The position numbers and the translations under genes are program-made. From NCBI GenBank assembly GCA_041305345.1, contig JBFYLP010000005.1, forward strand, positions 199,496 through 263,495: a stretch of 64,000 bases of DNA, read 5' to 3'. Origin of the DNA: JACRGC01 sp041305345 (lineage in GTDB: Archaea > Micrarchaeota > Micrarchaeia > Norongarragalinales > SBBD01). Shown in pieces: positions 32,685 to 40,923 of the stretch; the stretch's first letter is position 1, and each line of letters opens with the position of its first letter. A model generated the notes under the pieces. That model ran no database searches. It saw only the letters and a program-made list of their open reading frames with translations, and was not told where the DNA came from.

Positions 32685-33412
32685 GCCGGCCTCGGCCCGC
32701 AGTTGAAGTGCGTTTCGTCCATGTAGTAGCCGGTGCCCTTAAGGATATGGCTGCAGATGGAGCTTACGCCGGTTTCAGCGAATGAGCAGCCGGATTCGCC
32801 GCAACCATTGGGATTCCAGTTGCCGGTCGAGTCGATGCAAACGGGATTCATAGCGATTTGTGCTTTGCATTGCGGTAGGGGGCAATGGCAGGATACCGCC
32901 GCACCTCCAAAAATTGAGTACCATATTATGGAGAAAACTGCCCATAATATTAAAATCCCTAAAAGGAAAGTAAGCTTGGTTTTACCATCGGTGGTTACAA
33001 ATGCAAGGCAGGAAATTAGGTATAAAAAAACCAGCTGAACAACCACCAAGGATAGTAGCAATAACGCGCCTAAAGATATGCCCAACATATTTCCGGTTTC
33101 GCTTATATCACGAAGTAAGTTGAGTGCGGGCATTATCCAAAATGCCCTTGATACCGATCTTAACAGATTAACCGGAATATCAAAATAACTGAACTCGTGC
33201 CCACAAATATCATTACAAGTCCCTCCTGGGGGGAAGAAACGATAAGTAACGATAGTCAGGATCGTAAGCAGTATTAACAGGCATAATTTAGGCCAGTTTG
33301 GAGTTATTGACTCCTTCCACTCGAACCCGTTCTTCTCTTCTCCTTTCATTAAAGATTTCATAAAATCACTTGTCAAGCCGGCCTCGGCCCGCAGTTGAAG
33401 TGGGTTTCGTCA
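32663..33412. repeat. Near-identical junction sequence shared by tandem paralogues
   Basis: About 55 bases spanning the end of one gene and the start of the next (32663-32720 and 33355-33412) are nearly identical (TCAAGCCGGCCTCGGCCCGC plus flanks), while the gene bodies have diverged. This fits duplication of a unit followed by local gene conversion. Confidence 0.7.
32681..33376 (-). CDS. Membrane protein with Cys-rich C-terminal ectodomain, second paralogue
   Basis: 231 residues. Starts MTSDFMKSLMKGEEKNGFEWKES, then about three to four membrane segments, then a ~70-residue C-terminal domain with about eight Cys: CHCPLPQCKAQIAM, NWNPNGCGESGCSF, ending MDETHFNCGPRPA. This tail matches the first paralogue closely. 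No Pfam-type family is recognised. The tail is probably outside the cell, disulfide-bonded. ATGA overlaps on both sides couple the three genes. Confidence 0.65.
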   Translation of the reverse strand: MTSDFMKSLMKGEEKNGFEWKESITPNWPKLCLLILLTILTIVTYRFFPPGGTCNDICGHEFSYFDIPVNLLRSVSRAFWIMPALNLLRDISETGNMLGISLGALLLLSLVVVQLVFLYLISCLAFVTTDGKTKLTFLLGILILWAVFSIIWYSIFGGAAVSCHCPLPQCKAQIAMNPVCIDSTGNWNPNGCGESGCSFAETGVSSICSHILKGTGYYMDETHFNCGPRPA

Positions 33413-33987
33413 TTATAGTAGGCCGTGCCGTTCAAGGCGCCATTGAGTCTCAGGCATGCCGGATCAACGTAATAATCCGCAATATTGCAGCCCTCCTGGC
33501 CGCAGCCGTTTGGATTCCATTCACCTTGGGGCGTATAGCATACCGGAACTTTGGCAATTTGGGCGAAGCATTGTGCCATCGCAATGCGTGAGCTTATCTG
33601 AGAAGGTCTTGGCGGAATTAGCAGGGGGCTCAATGAAATCAGCACCAAAATTATTAAAATAACGAGTGCAATCTTGCTCGATTTTTCCTTTACCGCAACA
33701 AGTAGGCATGAAATTAGATACCAATAAGCGAACAGTGTAATCAGAGATATGATCGTTGTGAATAGCATGCCCATCGGACTAAAGAAAGCGCCTAGAATCA
33801 AAGGAAGTATGAGGAAGAACGAAAGCGGATTGAGAATCAGGGTGCCGTCGCGGAAAATAATAAGTAAAAAGCCAAGAACCAGCGCGCAAACGATAAAGAT
33901 CGCAAATAAGGCATACTTTTCCTTAGTAGGTCTCAAAAATTCGTTCCAATCAAACCCCTTCTTCTCCGGAGGCTTCTTTACAGGCAT
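33373..33987 (-). CDS. Membrane protein with Cys-rich C-terminal ectodomain, first paralogue
   Basis: 204 residues, the promoter-proximal gene of three. N-terminus KKGFDWNEFLRPTKEKYA, then four hydrophobic segments (YALFAIFIVCALVLGFLLI; LSFFLILPLILGAFF; LFTTIISLITLFAYWYLI; IALVILIILVLISLSPLL), then a six-Cys tail with EWNPNGCGQEGCNI and NDETHFNCGPRPA. A TATA-like ATCTTAAAATATC lies about 20 bases upstream of the start. No known function; surface or transport roles are possible. Confidence 0.65.
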   Translation of the reverse strand: MPVKKPPEKKGFDWNEFLRPTKEKYALFAIFIVCALVLGFLLIIFRDGTLILNPLSFFLILPLILGAFFSPMGMLFTTIISLITLFAYWYLISCLLVAVKEKSSKIALVILIILVLISLSPLLIPPRPSQISSRIAMAQCFAQIAKVPVCYTPQGEWNPNGCGQEGCNIADYYVDPACLRLNGALNGTAYYNDETHFNCGPRPA

Positions 33988-34062
33988 AGAAACCTAATTC
34001 TGCAGGGATATTTTAAGATGCAGGTTTACGCTCATTGTCGAATAGCAATACGTTGCAAATCA

Positions 34063-34070
34063 TTTAAAAA
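34063..34070 (+). promoter_or_regulatory. TATA box of the lipA-2-oxoacid dehydrogenase operon
   Basis: TTTAAAAA about 26 bases before 34092 predicts a near-leaderless lipA message (ATG 34095). No other strong TATA lies before E1alpha, so lipA, E1alpha and E1beta probably share this promoter. Confidence 0.4.
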
Positions 34071-34094
34071 CCCGAAATCGTTAATACAGAGGCT

Positions 34095-34973
34095 ATGTTG
34101 CAGCAACAACAAAAGCCGGAATGGCTTAAAATCAGGCCGCCCACAACAGGAAAATTCGAAGGGGTAAAGAGCGCCATCAAGGAGCTTAAGCTCCATACGG
34201 TTTGCGAGGAGGCGCATTGCCCAAACATTGCAGAATGCTGGAGCGGAGGAACAGCTACATTCATGGTCCTTGGAAGCGTATGCACAAGGGGCTGTAGGTT
34301 CTGCAACGTGGCGAAGGGAAGGTTAGGACTGCCACTTGATCCGGAGGAGCCAAGGAAGCTTGCGTTGGCGGTAAAACAATGGAAATTAAGCTACGTGGTT
34401 GTCACTTCGGTAGATAGGGATGACTTGCAAGACCAGGGAGCGAATCATTTTGCAAAGTGCATCACCGAATTGAAGAAAGTAGGAGTAATGACTGAAGTTC
34501 TGATTGGCGATTTCAGGGGGGATGAGAAGCTGCTGAAAGAGATTGTTGAGGCGAAACCAACCGTAATTGCGCATAACATCGAAACGGTTGAAAGGTTGCA
34601 GAAATATGCAAGGGATTACAGAGCGGGTTATGCGCAAAGTTTGGAGGTTCTGAAGCGGGTAAAGCAGCATGATTCGCAAATCTTCACAAAAACGAGCATA
34701 ATGCTGGGCCTTGGGGAAAAGGAAGACGAAGTGCTAAAAGCGTTGGATGATTTGAGGGAGGCAAAGGTGGACATCGTGACATTCGGGCAGTACCTAAGGC
34801 CGTCACTGATGCACCTGCCGGTAAGCGAGTTCGTGACACCAGGAAAGTTCGAGTGGTACAGCAAAAAGGCGGAAGAGAAGGGCTTCTTGTATGCGGTTGG
34901 CGGGCCCTTCGTTAGAAGTTCATATAAAGCAGGTGAGCTTTTTATTGAGGGAGTGCTGAAGAAGAAAAAGTAA
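34095..34973 (+). CDS. lipA: Lipoyl synthase (radical SAM)
   Basis: 292 residues. Inserts two sulfurs into the octanoyl group on E2 to make lipoate. Both Fe-S sites are visible: the auxiliary cluster Cys in VCEEAHCPNIAECW, the radical SAM CTRGCRFCNV, and the C-terminal RSSYKAGE Ser that ligates the auxiliary cluster. It precedes the E1alpha gene by 18 bases, and so is co-expressed with the complex it modifies. No octanoyltransferase (LipB) is present in the window; the LplA-LplB pair may attach octanoate or lipoate. Confidence 0.95.
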   Translation: MLQQQQKPEWLKIRPPTTGKFEGVKSAIKELKLHTVCEEAHCPNIAECWSGGTATFMVLGSVCTRGCRFCNVAKGRLGLPLDPEEPRKLALAVKQWKLSYVVVTSVDRDDLQDQGANHFAKCITELKKVGVMTEVLIGDFRGDEKLLKEIVEAKPTVIAHNIETVERLQKYARDYRAGYAQSLEVLKRVKQHDSQIFTKTSIMLGLGEKEDEVLKALDDLREAKVDIVTFGQYLRPSLMHLPVSEFVTPGKFEWYSKKAEEKGFLYAVGGPFVRSSYKAGELFIEGVLKKKK

Positions 34974-34991
34974 TATTTCGAGGTGTATTTT

Positions 34992-36083
34992 ATGCCAATC
35001 AAGGTCGTAGCGGAATTCAAGGTGGAGCATTTGCAGGTGCTTGATGATGAGGGAAACGTGGATGTTGAATTGGAGCCCCAGATCCCCGTAGAACAACTGA
35101 AGGAAATGTACCGCGTGATGGTGCTTGGACGGGCGTATGACAGGAAGGCGATGAGCCTGCAAAGGCAGGGAAGGTTTTATACGTACCTTCCGGTTGAGGG
35201 ACAGGAGGCGTGCCAGATAGGAAGCTGCTTCGCGCTGGAGAAGGAGGATTGGATGGTGCCCGCATTCCGCGAAACCATGGCTTACATTGCAAGGGGGATG
35301 CCACTGAAAACCATTTGCTTGTACTGGATGGGTAACGAGCGGGGGAATTCCGCTCCTAGGGAAGTGAACGCGTTTCCCATTGCAATAGCAGTTGGAACGC
35401 AGATGCTCCACGCTGCAGGAATTGGCTGGGCTGCCCGGATGAAGGGCAATAAGACAGTTGCCATCACGTTTTTTGGGGATGGCGCAACATCGCAGGGCGA
35501 TTTCTACGAAGCAATGAATTTCGCCGGCGTATTCAAGGCCAACACGATATTCCTCTGCCAGAACAATGGCTGGGCGATTTCGGTGCCAAGGAGCAAGCAA
35601 ACGGCTGCAAAGACGCTTGCGCAAAAGGCTGTAGCTTCAGGAATTGCGGGATTGCAAGTGGATGGGAACGACGTGCTTGCGGTTTACAAAGCAACAAAGG
35701 AGGCTGCTGAAAGGGCAAGGAGGGGCGATGGCCCCACATTGATAGAATGCCTAACCTACAGGATGGGCCCGCATAGCACTTCGGATGATCCGACCAAATA
35801 CCGCCCAGCGGGCGAGACGGAAATATGGAAGGGCAAGGATCCGGTGGAGAGGTTTAGGAAATACCTAGGGAAGAAAGGAATTTGGAACGAGGGGTGGGAA
35901 GCGCAGCTACAAGCGGATGCAACGAATGCGATTGAAGCCGCATTGAAGGAGGCGGAAGCGGACAATTCCCCCCAGATAGAGGATATGTTCAAGTACGTAT
36001 ACGATGAGATGCCCGCCTCGCTGAAGGAGCAGTATGAGGAGCTAAAGGCGACAATGGAGGAGAAGAACGCCAGCGGAGAATGA
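34992..36083 (+). CDS. 2-oxoacid dehydrogenase E1 alpha subunit
   Basis: 363 residues from ATG 34992, with GAGGTG six bases before it. The thiamine diphosphate motif is GDGATSQGDFYEAMNFAGVF ending QNNGWAIS, and the flexible loop RMGPHSTSDDPTKYR is typical of the alpha subunit. With E1beta it decarboxylates a 2-oxoacid (pyruvate or branched-chain) and reductively acylates E2 lipoate. Substrate cannot be fixed; related Thermoplasma complexes favour branched-chain 2-oxoacids. Confidence 0.93.
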   Translation: MPIKVVAEFKVEHLQVLDDEGNVDVELEPQIPVEQLKEMYRVMVLGRAYDRKAMSLQRQGRFYTYLPVEGQEACQIGSCFALEKEDWMVPAFRETMAYIARGMPLKTICLYWMGNERGNSAPREVNAFPIAIAVGTQMLHAAGIGWAARMKGNKTVAITFFGDGATSQGDFYEAMNFAGVFKANTIFLCQNNGWAISVPRSKQTAAKTLAQKAVASGIAGLQVDGNDVLAVYKATKEAAERARRGDGPTLIECLTYRMGPHSTSDDPTKYRPAGETEIWKGKDPVERFRKYLGKKGIWNEGWEAQLQADATNAIEAALKEAEADNSPQIEDMFKYVYDEMPASLKEQYEELKATMEEKNASGE

Positions 36084-36143
36084 AAAAGAAATGGCTGAAT
36101 TGTAAAAATTCGAATAACTGAAAAAAGCAAATTTGGTGATATC

Positions 36144-37124
36144 ATGGCAACCGATAGGCTAAACGTGATTCAGGCGATCAATTTGGCGCTTTCGCAGGAG
36201 CTCGAAAGGGACCCTAACGTGCTGGTGATGGGCGAGGACGTTGGGGTTGATGGCGGGGTTTTCCGGGCGACCGACGGCTTGATGGCAAAATTCGGGGAGG
36301 GGAGGGTGATCGATACGCCCCTCGCGGAATCCGGAATTGCCGGAACGGCAATAGGAATGGCCGCGTATGGGATGAGGCCCGTGATCGAGATGCAATTTGA
36401 CGGCTTCTCGTTTGTTGCTCTTCACCAGCTGATCCTGCACGCTGCAAAGATCCGCAACCGCAGCAGGGGAAGGTTCTCGTGCCCGATGGTCATACGCGCA
36501 CCGTACGGCGGAGGGATCCGCGCTTTGGAGCTGCATTGCGAACCAATAGAGATACAATTCATCAATGCTGCGGGGATACGGGTTGCAATTCCAAGCAATC
36601 CGTTCGATGCAAAGGGCCTTTTGGCTGCTTCCATCAGGGATAACGACCCAACGCTTTTCCTCGAGCCAAAAAGGCTCTATAGGGCATTCAAGGATGATGT
36701 CGAGCAGGAACCGTATGTTGTCGAGTTGGAGAAGGCGAAAATTGCCAGGGAGGGAACGGATGCGACGATCGTTTCATATGGCGCAATGGTCCGGGTGTGC
36801 CTGCAGGCTGCGGAAACATTGAAGAAGGAAATCAACTGCGAAGTGGTTGACCTGCGCACGCTCTCCCCATTGGATGAGAAAACAATTCTAGATTCCGCTA
36901 AGAAAACCGGAAGGGTGATCGTGGTGCACGAGGCGCCAAGGACGGGCGGCTTTGGGGGGGAGATTGCCGCTCTTGTTGCAGAGAAGGCGCTAATGAACCT
37001 CAAGGCGCCAATTTCGAGAGTTACCGCCCCGGATGTTCCTGTCCCGCTCGCCAAGCTGGAGGATTATTATAATCCGGATGAGTTCCGGATTGCGAAAGCT
37101 GTTAGGAAGGCGATGAGTTACTAG
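36144..37124 (+). CDS. 2-oxoacid dehydrogenase E1 beta subunit
   Basis: 326 residues. Typical beta-subunit blocks: NVLVMGEDVGVDGGVFRATDG, DTPLAESGIAGTAIGMA, EMQFDGFSF, APYGGGIRALELHCE, EVVDLRTLSPLDEKTI, and VVHEAPRTGGFGGEI. It forms the alpha2beta2 E1. A ribosome-binding-like GGTGAT precedes its ATG. The next genes in the run are the toxin-antitoxin pair, not E2. Confidence 0.94.
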   Translation: MATDRLNVIQAINLALSQELERDPNVLVMGEDVGVDGGVFRATDGLMAKFGEGRVIDTPLAESGIAGTAIGMAAYGMRPVIEMQFDGFSFVALHQLILHAAKIRNRSRGRFSCPMVIRAPYGGGIRALELHCEPIEIQFINAAGIRVAIPSNPFDAKGLLAASIRDNDPTLFLEPKRLYRAFKDDVEQEPYVVELEKAKIAREGTDATIVSYGAMVRVCLQAAETLKKEINCEVVDLRTLSPLDEKTILDSAKKTGRVIVVHEAPRTGGFGGEIAALVAEKALMNLKAPISRVTAPDVPVPLAKLEDYYNPDEFRIAKAVRKAMSY

Positions 37125-37156
37125 GAGGGCGGCAATAAATGGGGAAATTCGTTCCC

Positions 37157-37177
37157 TTGTTCACAATTCGTGAACAA
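37157..37177. promoter_or_regulatory. Operator candidate: perfect inverted repeat before the HTH-MNT gene
   Basis: TTGTTCAC-AATTC-GTGAACAA has perfect 8-base arms. It abuts the TATA box GTTTATAAAT (37181-37190), and a further GAGAACAAC half-site follows at ~37192-37200. The location and the HTH in the adjoining gene product support autoregulation. Confidence 0.6.
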
Positions 37178-37180
37178 AAC

Positions 37181-37190
37181 GTTTATAAAT
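37181..37190 (+). promoter_or_regulatory. Internal TATA box of the toxin-antitoxin pair
   Basis: GTTTATAAAT centred 25-27 bases before the ATG at 37212, giving a near-leaderless message. This promoter can also supply E2, whose gene starts 6 bases after the HEPN gene. Confidence 0.55.
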
Positions 37191-37211
37191 TGAGAACAAC
37201 ATGTTTATGGC

Positions 37212-37757
37212 ATGGGAACATTTGAATTGGTTTCGACGGCTGACAGGGCGAGGCTGCTGGAGCACCTGCTCTTCCATCTGGAAGGGGAAATCAACTTCAA
37301 CAGGATCGCCAAGAAACTGGGGCTGGCTCGGAGCTTTGTATTCAAGTATGTCAAAATCCTGGGGAGGAACGGGATCGTGAGAAGGGGAAAAATCAGCGGC
37401 GATGATGCATTTGTGAGGCAGATGAAGGTCATGATCAACTTGGAGAGGCTGAGAAGGGCCGGGATGGTCGGTCTTGTAAGGAAAAACATCCGCAAAGTGA
37501 GGGGTATCGGGGTTTATGGCAGCTGGGCAACAGGGACAAATGCCGCGGAATCGGACCTGGACATCTGGGTCAAATTTGATTCGCAGCCGGAGGAGCTGGA
37601 AATTGCAAGGGCGAGGCACGTGATCGAAGGCAGAATCAAGGCGGATGTGGACATAACGGAGCTGACGCCTGAAAAGGTTACGGAATTGCGGGCGAAAAGT
37701 GAAACGTTCTACTTTTCCCTCTTCCATTCAATAGTGCTGTTTGGCGAAGGCTTATGA
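37212..37757 (+). CDS. HTH-MNT nucleotidyltransferase (putative antitoxin of a HEPN/MNT pair)
   Basis: 181 residues. Residues ~1-75 contain a winged helix-turn-helix (NRIAKKLGLARSFVFKYVKIL). The C-terminal ~100 residues are a minimal nucleotidyltransferase: GVYGSWATGTNAAESDLDIWV (GSxxxGxxxxxSDxD) and a later DVDITELTP Asp. In characterised MNT/HEPN systems such enzymes modify and silence the HEPN ribonuclease. The HTH suggests it also represses its own promoter, where an inverted repeat is found. The stop overlaps the HEPN start by four bases. It separates E1beta from E2. Confidence 0.85.
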   Translation: MGTFELVSTADRARLLEHLLFHLEGEINFNRIAKKLGLARSFVFKYVKILGRNGIVRRGKISGDDAFVRQMKVMINLERLRRAGMVGLVRKNIRKVRGIGVYGSWATGTNAAESDLDIWVKFDSQPEELEIARARHVIEGRIKADVDITELTPEKVTELRAKSETFYFSLFHSIVLFGEGL

Positions 37758-38173
37758 TTAACCTTGATGAATGCATGAAACAGGGTCTCATCAAAAGGGC
37801 TGCCCCCTCAGCCCAACGTGCAAGAGCACAGCTGGGTAAGGCGGAACTGATGCTCAGGGAAGGGAAAATCGCCCTGAAGGCGGATATTCCAAACCTTGCG
37901 CTTGTTGCGGCATATTCGGCGATGCTGGACGCTGCAAGGGCACTGCTTTTCAGGGATGGCTACAGGGAGAAAAGCCATGCGTGCGTTGTGAAATATCTTG
38001 AAGCCAACTATGCGAAGGAACTTGGGAGTTTGGTCCTATATTTCGACAAGTACAGGCAGCAGAGGCACAATACCCTCTACGAGGGGGAATATTTTTCTAC
38101 TGGGATAGACGCGGGGAATGCGATAAAAACAGCCGAAGAATTCCTAGGAAAAATAAAAAACATGATAAAGTGA
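37754..38173 (+). CDS. HEPN-domain protein (putative RNase toxin)
   Basis: 139 residues, starts on the ATGA overlap with the HTH-MNT gene. The helical HEPN pattern is visible (AALVAAYSAMLDAARALLF-like middle helix; YRQQRHNTLYEGEYF; then a helix GNAIKTAEEFLGKIK) and resembles UPF0332-type proteins, where R-rich motif near the last helices is the RNase site. The RxxRHxxxY form differs slightly from the canonical Rx4-6H. Likely a toxin neutralised by its neighbour. It ends 6 bases before the E2 gene. Confidence 0.75.
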   Translation: MINLDECMKQGLIKRAAPSAQRARAQLGKAELMLREGKIALKADIPNLALVAAYSAMLDAARALLFRDGYREKSHACVVKYLEANYAKELGSLVLYFDKYRQQRHNTLYEGEYFSTGIDAGNAIKTAEEFLGKIKNMIK

Positions 38174-38179
38174 GTATAT

Positions 38180-39412
38180 ATGGCGATGAATTTCAAGTTT
38201 CCGGATGTGGGGGAAGGGATTCACGAGGGAAAGCTCGTGAAATGGCTCGTGAAGGAGGGCGATCCGATAAAAGCAGACGGAGTAATTGCGGAGGTGGAAA
38301 CGGACAAGGCGGTTGTTGAGATTCCTTCGCCGGAGAGCGGCACAATCCTCAAGCTTTACCATAAGGAGGGGGATACGATCAAGGTAGGGGAGACTCTTGC
38401 AACAATTGGGAATCCGGGGGAGCAGATTCCGGTTGAAGAAGCAAAAACCCAGGCTGCACAAAAACCAATGGCGCAGGCACCAGTTCCTCCCGCAACTGCA
38501 ACCCAGCCAATTGTTGTCACTTCGTCTATCGGCGTCATTGCAGCCCCATTTGTGAGGCAAAAGGCGAAGGAGCTGGGAGTTGATTTGAATCTCGTGAAGG
38601 GAAGCGGGCCGGGCGGAAGGATTTTAGTGGAGGATGTGGAAAAGGTCGCAAAGGAAGGCGCACCGGTTGTCAAGCCTGCCGAGTTTTCGGCGTTCCAAAC
38701 GGATTTCTCGCAATTTGGGGAGATACAGAAGGTTAAAATTTCAGGGATTCGGAAGAGGACGGCGGAGGTGATGGCGCGCTCGAAGAGAACAGCAGCGCAC
38801 GTGACGCATTTCGATGAGGCGGATGTCACATTGCTAGCGAAAGTGAGGGAAGAGCTGAAGAAAATCGGCGAGCAGAAGGGAGTGAAAATCACGTATTTGC
38901 CATTCATTGTGAAGGCGGTTGTGAATGCGCTTAAAATGCACGTGAAATTCAACTCCTCCTTCGACGATGCCAATGACGAGATGATTTTGAAGAAGTACTA
39001 CAACATAGGGGTCGCAATCGACACCCCGGACGGCTTGATTGTTCCCGTCATCAAGAATGCGGAAAGGCTGGATTTGTTCCAGATAGCTTCCGAGATCACA
39101 AGGCTCGCGAATGAAGCGGTTGCAGGGAAGATGAAGCTGGAGGATATGCGCGGAGGTTCGTTTACAATCACGAATGTGGGAAGCATCGGAGGCGAATTCT
39201 TCACCCCGATAATTTACCATCCGGATGTTGCGATTCTGGGACTTGGAAGGATCGGTGACAAGGTGGTCGTGGATGAGAATAAGAAGGCGGTGATTGCAAA
39301 GAGGCTGCCATTGTCCCTCTCGTTCGACCATCGCGTGATCGACGGCGCGGAAGCTGCAAGATTCGCCAACGACATCATCAAAATGCTCGAAAACCCGGAG
39401 GAGCTGAAGTAG
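38180..39412 (+). CDS. 2-oxoacid dehydrogenase E2, dihydrolipoyl acyltransferase
   Basis: 410 residues. One lipoyl domain (~1-80) with the acceptor Lys in EVETDKAVVEIPSP, a Pro/Ala-rich linker, a peripheral subunit-binding domain (~115-155: AAPFVRQKAKELGVDLNLV, SGPGGRILVEDV), and a CAT-like catalytic domain with the His-Asp site LSFDHRVIDGAEAARF. It forms the core of the complex and transfers the acyl group to CoA. Start is ATG 38180; the second ATG at 38186 is possible. It follows the HEPN gene by 6 bases. Confidence 0.95.
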   Translation: MAMNFKFPDVGEGIHEGKLVKWLVKEGDPIKADGVIAEVETDKAVVEIPSPESGTILKLYHKEGDTIKVGETLATIGNPGEQIPVEEAKTQAAQKPMAQAPVPPATATQPIVVTSSIGVIAAPFVRQKAKELGVDLNLVKGSGPGGRILVEDVEKVAKEGAPVVKPAEFSAFQTDFSQFGEIQKVKISGIRKRTAEVMARSKRTAAHVTHFDEADVTLLAKVREELKKIGEQKGVKITYLPFIVKAVVNALKMHVKFNSSFDDANDEMILKKYYNIGVAIDTPDGLIVPVIKNAERLDLFQIASEITRLANEAVAGKMKLEDMRGGSFTITNVGSIGGEFFTPIIYHPDVAILGLGRIGDKVVVDENKKAVIAKRLPLSLSFDHRVIDGAEAARFANDIIKMLENPEELK

Positions 39413-39482
39413 AACAATGCTGTTGGATTGATGGAAAAAACTGGCGTTCGAACGGAAATAAAATATTTTTGAGGTGTTATTC

Positions 39483-40910
39483 ATGGTAGTTGGGGAAGTT
39501 GCTGTTGAAACCGAAGTTGCCGTGATTGGGGGGGGACCGGGAGGATACGTTTGCGCAATTCGGCTCGCGCAACTTGGAAAGAAAGTGATGCTTGTTGAAA
39601 AGGATCCCGAGGGGATGGGTGGCATCTGCCTCAACCACGGCTGCATACCCTCAAAGGCGCTCATACACGTAAGCAACCTCGCAGATTCGCTTAGCCATCT
39701 AAAGGAGTTGGGGATAAACGGGGCTGCTGCATCCGTTGATGCAAAAAAATTGCAGGAATGGAAGACAGGGATCGTTACTTCGCTTAGGAAGAATGTGGAA
39801 AATTTGTGCAAGCGCAACGGCGTCGAGGTGGTTTTCGGGGACGCGCATTTCGAGAGCTCGCGCAGGATTGGGATAGCTGGCAACCACGAAGTTGCCGCAA
39901 TAGAGTTCCAGCAGGCGGTTATTGCATCGGGCTCCTCGCCAATCGAGTTGGGGGCCGCGCCATTTGACGGGAAAGGAATCATCAGCTCCACGGAATCGCT
40001 GCAGCTTACGGAAATACCTCCCGAACTCGTAGTGATTGGTTCGGGTTACATCGGAATTGAGAACGGGACGATGTATCGGAAGTTTGGAAGCAAGGTGACA
40101 ATGATTGAAAAGGGGCCTAATGTGCTGCCGGGCATCGAGAGGGACGTGGTGCTCGTTGTTGAGAAGCGCCTAAAGGAGCTTGGGATCGATGTGTTCACGA
40201 ATGCCGAAGTGCAAAGTGTGAAGGAGGAGAACGGAAAAATGGTTGTGGCTGCTGTGCAGGCAGGCAAACCAATTAGTGTGTCTGCGGATAAGGTGCTGGT
40301 GTCAATAGGCAGAAGGCCGAACACCGCCTCACTCAACTTGCAAAACACGAAGGTGCAGCTGGATGAGAAGGGGTTCATTAAGGTGAATGACAAGCTGCAG
40401 ACGAGCGATGGGAGGATATATGCGATCGGGGATGTGGTCGGCGGAGCGATGCTCGCGCACAAGGCGTTCATGGAAGGGAAAGTTGCAGCGGAAGTGATTG
40501 CTGGCGGGGAGGTGTCGTTCCATAACAAGGCGATTCCTGCTGTTGTATTCTGCGATCCGGAAATTGCGTATGTTGGAATTTCGGAAACGGATGCGGTAAG
40601 GCTTGGAAGGAAGGTGAAAATAGGCAAGTTCCCATTCAATGCCCTTGGAAGGGCGCATACGATGGAGAACGTGGCGGGTTTCGTGAAGGTGATTGCCGAT
40701 TTCGACTCGGATGTGCTGCTTGGGGCGCAGATTGTTGGGGTCGAGGCATCCGACATGATTTCCGAGGCATCGCTTGCAATCGAGATGGGCGCACGGCTTG
40801 AGGACCTTGCGCTGACAATTCACCCGCACCCAACGCTTCCGGAAGGGCTTGTAGAAGCCGCTGAGGTTGCGATGGGGAAGGCGATACACCTCTATTCGAA
40901 GAAGGCATAG
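39483..40910 (+). CDS. lpdA: Dihydrolipoyl dehydrogenase E3
   Basis: 475 residues from ATG 39483, preceded by GAGGTG. FAD motif VIGGGPGGYVCAIRLAQLG, redox disulfide GGICLNHGCIPSKALIH (Cys-x4-Cys), NAD motif VIGSGYIGIENG, and the catalytic base HPHPTLPEGLVEAAE. It reoxidises E2 dihydrolipoamide with NAD+. CLNHGC instead of the more common CLNVGC is a tolerated variation. It lies 70 bases after E2 and 13 bases before an unknown membrane-type gene. Confidence 0.96.
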   Translation: MVVGEVAVETEVAVIGGGPGGYVCAIRLAQLGKKVMLVEKDPEGMGGICLNHGCIPSKALIHVSNLADSLSHLKELGINGAAASVDAKKLQEWKTGIVTSLRKNVENLCKRNGVEVVFGDAHFESSRRIGIAGNHEVAAIEFQQAVIASGSSPIELGAAPFDGKGIISSTESLQLTEIPPELVVIGSGYIGIENGTMYRKFGSKVTMIEKGPNVLPGIERDVVLVVEKRLKELGIDVFTNAEVQSVKEENGKMVVAAVQAGKPISVSADKVLVSIGRRPNTASLNLQNTKVQLDEKGFIKVNDKLQTSDGRIYAIGDVVGGAMLAHKAFMEGKVAAEVIAGGEVSFHNKAIPAVVFCDPEIAYVGISETDAVRLGRKVKIGKFPFNALGRAHTMENVAGFVKVIADFDSDVLLGAQIVGVEASDMISEASLAIEMGARLEDLALTIHPHPTLPEGLVEAAEVAMGKAIHLYSKKA

Positions 40911-40923
40911 GGTGCAAACACAA

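Noticed and set aside
38834..39991. Long open frame (385 residues) on the minus strand
   Set aside because: It lies opposite E2 and E3, both unmistakable, and the product is low-complexity antisense with no family features.
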